Positions 6,953 to 9,825 of a stretch of DNA of 9,825 nucleotides are shown here, piece by piece. Below the pieces are notes generated by a model. That model saw nothing but the letters and a program-made list of their open reading frames with translations. It ran no database searches and had not been told where the DNA came from. Origin of the DNA: Armatimonadota bacterium. GTDB lineage: Bacteria > Armatimonadota > Zipacnadia > Zipacnadales > FEN-943. Each line of letters starts with the position of its first letter. The first letter of the stretch is position 1. A program made the translations under genes and the position numbers. The DNA lies in contig JANZZA010000082.1 of the NCBI GenBank assembly GCA_026419655.1, positions 1 to 9,825 of the forward strand, written 5' to 3'.

Positions 6953-7602
6953 CGGTCGAACATCTCCTTGGCATTGACCTGAAGTACCTGGTTCGCCTCT
7001 TCAAGTGACAGCCCGGCACCGAGAAGGACTTTTAGCGCAAAGGATTCCGACAGAAGATGACCTGGCTCGTGGGCGTCGCTGCCAAGCAAAAACCTTGCGC
7101 CTGCGCGCCGCCCTATTTCGACGAGCCGGCCGTTGCCCACATTGTGTCCGAACTTCGCCGTAATCTCCAGGAACACACCGTTGGCAGCAGCCGCAGCAGC
7201 CGCCTCCTCGTCCAGCAACCCTGGATGAGCCAGGATGTCTACGTCTCGACAGGAGGCCGCCGCCAGATTGGTACCGGGCTGGACCGGCTCGACCGGGCTC
7301 TCCCCGTGAACAATCACAAAGGCGGCGCCCAGGGATTTGGCCTCGGCGGCCAGGTCAGGTATGGCTGACGCTGGCACGTGCGTAAGCTCGATCCCCGGCA
7401 AGGCGAGAAAACCCCAGTGCTCCCGCGCGAGTTCGCAGTCGCCACGCACCTCCGCCAGCACGCGTCCCATGGGCCCCCGGCCGCAGTGCTCACTGATGCC
7501 CAACCCCGAATATCCCGCTACAATCGCGCGGCGGATAAGCTCGATGGGCGTCAGTACCCCGTCACCAAGGCATGTGTGCGTATGGAAGTCGTATAAAGCC
7601 AT
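6928..7602 (-). CDS. PHP domain metal-dependent phosphoesterase
   Basis: Encodes 224 residues covering one PHP domain with no other domain. All expected metal ligands are visible: HTH (H7, H9), D14, ISEHC (H39), PGIEL (E72), VHGES (H99), LAHPG (H126), and GSDAHE (D176, H178). This set is typical of histidinol-phosphatase-like and YcdX-type PHP hydrolases, so a trinuclear metal phosphoesterase is likely. The substrate is unknown; histidinol phosphatase cannot be claimed without histidine genes nearby. The start at 7602 has GGGAGG 9 nt upstream. No signal peptide, so cytoplasmic. It follows the two-domain secreted gene after 145 bp and its end is overlapped by the lipoprotein gene, which suggests a shared transcript. 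Confidence 0.92.
   Translation of the reverse strand: MALYDFHTHTCLGDGVLTPIELIRRAIVAGYSGLGISEHCGRGPMGRVLAEVRGDCELAREHWGFLALPGIELTHVPASAIPDLAAEAKSLGAAFVIVHGESPVEPVQPGTNLAAASCRDVDILAHPGLLDEEAAAAAAANGVFLEITAKFGHNVGNGRLVEIGRRAGARFLLGSDAHEPGHLLSESFALKVLLGAGLSLEEANQVLQVNAKEMFDRCVCRIGW
6964..6969 (-). promoter_or_regulatory. Ribosome binding site AAGGAG for the lipoprotein gene, inside the PHP gene
   Basis: AAGGAG on the minus strand lies 11 nt before the ATG at 6952 and within the last codons of the PHP gene (K-E-M-F-D). It favours 6952 over the internal ATG at 6928 and supports translational coupling. Confidence 0.5.
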
Positions 7603-7611
7603 ACTCCGGCA

Positions 7612-7617
7612 CCTCCC
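7612..7617 (-). promoter_or_regulatory. Ribosome binding site GGGAGG for the PHP gene
   Basis: GGGAGG (followed by T) on the minus strand lies 9 nt before the ATG at 7602. The remaining 145-bp gap to the upstream gene shows no convincing promoter or terminator by eye. Confidence 0.65.
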
Positions 7618-7747
7618 GGCGTTGCCGAACAGACCGCGGCGCCAGCTTGCACCTTCTGCAGCATAGTCTCCCTACACCTGGGACGAGCTGTCTGAGGACA
7701 AACACCGAGCCCTTGGTACCATGCCTGATCACACTCGCCAGCGCCGA

Positions 7748-9295
7748 CTATTCCCCTATCTGAACACCTTCCAGCAGCCACCGCAACACCGCCACAAGCA
7801 CTCGCCGCCACTGCTCCGGCAAGGCTTTATCCGGCTTGGATGCAAGGAGGGGCAGCGGGTCCAGCACAGCCACCCGGCCAGCTCCATTTTGCGAAACTCG
7901 CAAGGCCGACCTTGCACCAACCTTAACCAGGTCAAGGCCGCGGTACCCGATTACCGTTACGCCCGCCGGGAGCCGACCGGGCACGCTCACTTCCGCTAGG
8001 ATGCGTGAAGTATCCCTGCTGACAGTGCCGGCAGGCCGGCCAAGCAGCGCCGCCAGGCCAAACTTGGCCAGGACACCGTTAAGTTCCACGAGGCGCGGCT
8101 CAGTTCTCTCGCTAACGCGAGGCAAAAACAATACCGCACCCCCTGAGTCCACATACGCAGAAACCGCCAATTCCTCGTCGTCGGTAAATTGTCTACAGGA
8201 CCCGATAACCACCAGCGCTGGGTCCTCCTCGATGGCGCGGATAAGTGGCTGAAAGGCGGGCTCCGCAACAAAGGCCTGGCGGTCTAGGCCTCGGCCTTCA
8301 CTGCGCCTGGCGGCAGGTGCCTTTTCGACCCTCGTGCCCCGACTGCTTGGCTCCGGCGCACCGCGCCCCTCGGCAGATTTGCCACTGCCAGCCGTGCCCG
8401 CGGAGGTTGACAGGACGTCAAGCGGCTTCAATCCCATCTCCGTCACGAGCTTGACGACGATGTCCCGGATAGCCGGCCAGTTCTCATCCGTCGCACCCAT
8501 ATCCACTGCCGCCACCGCCGAGAAGCGGCCCCTGCTGCCCGGGGCCGGAACATCCAGTTCTGGCGGCCTCACGTCTTCGCCTTCGACGACTGGTGCGTCC
8601 GCCTGCGCCTCTGCAGTGCCCACAGGGTCAGCATCTCCGGCGTGACCCCCGGACCGCTGCTCTCCCACACGGGCTGCCCATTGCGCCGCTTGAACCAGCA
8701 GCCTCAGATGGGGCGCAGGGATGGGATCAGATTGCTGGCCCGGCACAACCGCATCCAGCGGCAAGACCACCAGCCGCCCGACTTCGTTCTCGGCAGCACC
8801 CCCAATGACGTTGCTGCCCTGCCGCAGCAGCGCTTGCACCCCTTCCAGCGACGCGCCTGTGCGCCACACGAACAGTCTCTCTATCCCGCGCGTCACGGGA
8901 TGTGCAAGTACCTGCGTCTGTCCAGTGCTTCGCTCAGCCGTTTCTAGACGCACGCCCCAGGGCTCCAGGAGCACGGCCTGGCGCTGGGTCACATCCGGTG
9001 AAAGACTATACACCACCACAAGTCCAGCACCCTCCCGCACCATCTCGACCACTGTGGCGAAAGTAGCCTCATCAGTGACCGCCCGGGGATAAACAATGAG
9101 CACCCGCGGTGCCCTTCCCGTGCGCACGCTCCCCACGTCGAAGCCGGCATCCCTAAGAACTGGTGCTCCCTGAGCGACAAGGACGCCCGGACGTCCAGAC
9201 TCGGGCACGACCAGCCACAGCGGAATATCCCCTGCTACCGCTGCAGTCGGCGTTGCCACCGTGACACTCAAGAACCACCCGAGCAACCACCGCAT
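7748..9295 (-). CDS. Secreted protein with two ThuA/GATase-like domains, function unknown
   Basis: Encodes 515 residues from the ATG at 9295, preceded by GAGGAGAGG (9 nt from the last G). The first ~22 residues (MRWLLGWFLSVTVATPTAAVA) are a signal peptide with a likely AVA/GD cut. The frame stays open upstream to 9424, but that extension crosses repeat copy 3 and lacks a signal. Residues ~61-220 and ~358-510 look like two copies of the same Rossmann-like fold: APRVLIVYPRAVTDEATF and EMVREGAGLVVVYS in the first, PALVVIGSCRQFTDDEEL and AYVDSGGAVLFLP in the second. VLAHPVTRGIERLF in the first copy is typical of ThuA and DUF4350-like GATase1-fold proteins. The linker (~225-345) is rich in P, A, G and charged residues and likely disordered. 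No catalytic Cys-His-Glu triad is evident, so a binding or structural role is as likely as catalysis. First gene of the minus-strand group with the PHP and lipoprotein genes. Confidence 0.83.
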   Translation of the reverse strand: MRWLLGWFLSVTVATPTAAVAGDIPLWLVVPESGRPGVLVAQGAPVLRDAGFDVGSVRTGRAPRVLIVYPRAVTDEATFATVVEMVREGAGLVVVYSLSPDVTQRQAVLLEPWGVRLETAERSTGQTQVLAHPVTRGIERLFVWRTGASLEGVQALLRQGSNVIGGAAENEVGRLVVLPLDAVVPGQQSDPIPAPHLRLLVQAAQWAARVGEQRSGGHAGDADPVGTAEAQADAPVVEGEDVRPPELDVPAPGSRGRFSAVAAVDMGATDENWPAIRDIVVKLVTEMGLKPLDVLSTSAGTAGSGKSAEGRGAPEPSSRGTRVEKAPAARRSEGRGLDRQAFVAEPAFQPLIRAIEEDPALVVIGSCRQFTDDEELAVSAYVDSGGAVLFLPRVSERTEPRLVELNGVLAKFGLAALLGRPAGTVSRDTSRILAEVSVPGRLPAGVTVIGYRGLDLVKVGARSALRVSQNGAGRVAVLDPLPLLASKPDKALPEQWRRVLVAVLRWLLEGVQIGE

Positions 9296-9304
9296 CAGTT
9301 TGTT

Positions 9305-9313
9305 CCTCTCCTC
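9305..9313 (-). promoter_or_regulatory. Ribosome binding site GAGGAGAGG deciding the start of the two-domain gene
   Basis: A purine-rich Shine-Dalgarno on the minus strand, 9 nt before the ATG at 9295. Together with the signal peptide it rules out the longer open frame from 9424. Confidence 0.65.
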
Positions 9314-9339
9314 AGGACAGTAGTTTTGACCTTTGTCCA

Positions 9340-9348
9340 AGTATACCA
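9340..9348 (-). promoter_or_regulatory. Candidate extended -10 promoter for the two-domain gene
   Basis: On the minus strand this reads TGGTATACT, that is TG-N-TATACT, an extended -10 with five of six -10 positions matching. It would start transcription near 9333, about 38 nt before the ATG at 9295, leaving room for the ribosome site. No good -35 is seen at normal spacing, which is tolerated by extended -10 promoters. It lies 10 bp from repeat copy 3. Confidence 0.4.
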
Positions 9349-9358
9349 GTTTCCTTCG

Positions 9359-9480
9359 AGAGGCTGTTGCAAAGGTCGCTTTCCCGGCACCCACATGCAA
9401 TCGGAAGTAAAGAGTCGGGCGCACGGCGTGTACACTTTCTTCACCCCGGATGAACCAACACCAGGTTTTACAACAGTTCC
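9359..9480 (+). repeat. 125-bp inverted-repeat element, copy 3
   Basis: The left end is AGAGGCTGTTGCAAAGG (9359-9375). The right end read on the minus strand is GGAACTGTTGTAAAACC (9480-9464). It shares GCTTTCCCGGC (9378-9388) exactly with copy 1 at the same offset, and later parts align with GTGTACACT (like TTATACACT in copy 2) and CGGATGAACCAACA (like copy 1 near 4363-4375). Same orientation as copy 1. It lies just upstream of the minus-strand two-domain gene. No matching flanking duplication of the target was seen. Confidence 0.7.
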
Positions 9481-9568
9481 CTCAGCCGGCAGCTTCGGCG
9501 CGTCGGAACAAACAGCATTCTCACAACTTCTCCGCACCTCCGCGCACGGAGAAATGTGCTGGGAGCAA

Positions 9569-9799
9569 CTATTCCGGGAAAGAACTCTTTGAGCGCTGGC
9601 CCCTAGCTCGCTCCACAAAATTTCGCGCATTCCTTTCGCGGCGCAGGGGCTTTGGCAACACACCAGTAATAGTGCCGTGCAGGACCACCCGCACCTGCGA
9701 CACTGTCCGCGGCACGGCGCTTAACAATTCCCACAACACCCGGGCAGCCGGCGCAGCACCTGGACTGAGGCGTCTCCCGCCTTTCAGCCAGCACCACAC
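9569..9799 (-). CDS. Possible small or decayed hypothetical gene at the right edge
   Basis: A 76-codon frame from a GTG at 9799, which follows an in-frame TAG, to TAG at 9569. Part of it has gene-like composition (AARVLWELLSAVPRTVSQ, then VRVVLHGTITGVLPKPLRRE) with many codons ending in G or C. GGGGGA 5 nt before the GTG could serve as a ribosome site. A second minus frame is open from the window edge to 9603 (ending ECAKFCGAS) but is Cys-rich and less convincing. I do not recognise either. It may be real, the frameshifted remnant of a longer gene entering from the right, or chance. The rest of 9481-9825 shows only a small inverted repeat, TTCTCCG/CGGAGAA at 9528-9553. Confidence 0.22.
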   Translation of the reverse strand: MWCWLKGGRRLSPGAAPAARVLWELLSAVPRTVSQVRVVLHGTITGVLPKPLRRERNARNFVERARGQRSKSSFPE

Positions 9800-9825
9800 C
9801 TAGGTCCCCCTGTTTCCTGCCCGCG

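Noticed and set aside
7603..7747. Small minus-strand gene or terminator in the gap before the PHP gene
   Set aside because: The short frame there overlaps the PHP start in another frame and has no protein-like pattern; no stem followed by a T-run is seen.
9296..9424. N-terminal extension of the two-domain secreted protein
   Set aside because: It crosses part of repeat copy 3 and the candidate promoter and would bury the signal peptide; a good ribosome site precedes 9295.

Overview
The window is GC-rich bacterial DNA, about 60% by eye, with good Shine-Dalgarno sequences before most starts. It holds five clear genes. Four read on the minus strand and one, the URO-D family gene, reads on the plus strand. 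The gene set fits a heterotrophic, polysaccharide-using bacterium of the Armatimonadota / Planctomycetota / Hydrogenedentota type: a large secreted glycoside-hydrolase-like protein with fibronectin III and LamG domains, a URO-D family methyltransferase-like protein that is not the heme enzyme, a lipoprotein with a WGNGWG motif, a PHP hydrolase and a secreted protein with two ThuA/GATase-like domains. This placement is inference; no marker gene fixes it.

Layout. Positions 1-353 are non-coding and hold one complete and one partial copy of a G/C-run-rich inverted repeat element. Positions 354-4028 (minus) encode the 1224-residue secreted glycoside-hydrolase-like protein. Positions 4029-4590 are the divergent intergenic region; it contains two copies, placed tail to tail, of a second repeat family about 125 bp long. 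Positions 4591-5637 (plus) encode the URO-D family protein. It converges on a minus-strand group that reads from right to left: the two-domain secreted protein (9295-7748), the PHP hydrolase (7602-6928) and the lipoprotein (6952-5678). The last two overlap by 25 nt and are probably translationally coupled. A third copy of the 125-bp repeat lies at 9359-9480, beside a candidate extended -10 promoter for the first gene of this group. The right edge (9481-9825) has no confident gene.

How the genes may work together. The large exported protein probably acts on a carbohydrate outside the cytoplasm. Its N-terminal domain and barrel resemble the alpha-glucuronidase / hexosaminidase style of enzyme. 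The divergently transcribed URO-D family protein could handle a methyl group, for example from a methylated sugar, but no corrinoid protein or substrate evidence is present. The PHP protein keeps a full set of metal-binding residues and is probably a cytoplasmic phosphoesterase. The other two are exported and of unknown function.

The most unusual signal is the repeat family at 4270-4395, 4399-4523 (inverted) and 9359-9480. The three copies are 126, 125 and 122 bp long. They have imperfect terminal inverted repeats around a CTGTTGCAAAA core and align without gaps over their first 52 positions. They look like diverged miniature inverted-repeat elements or a mobile structured element, found only in intergenic sequence here.
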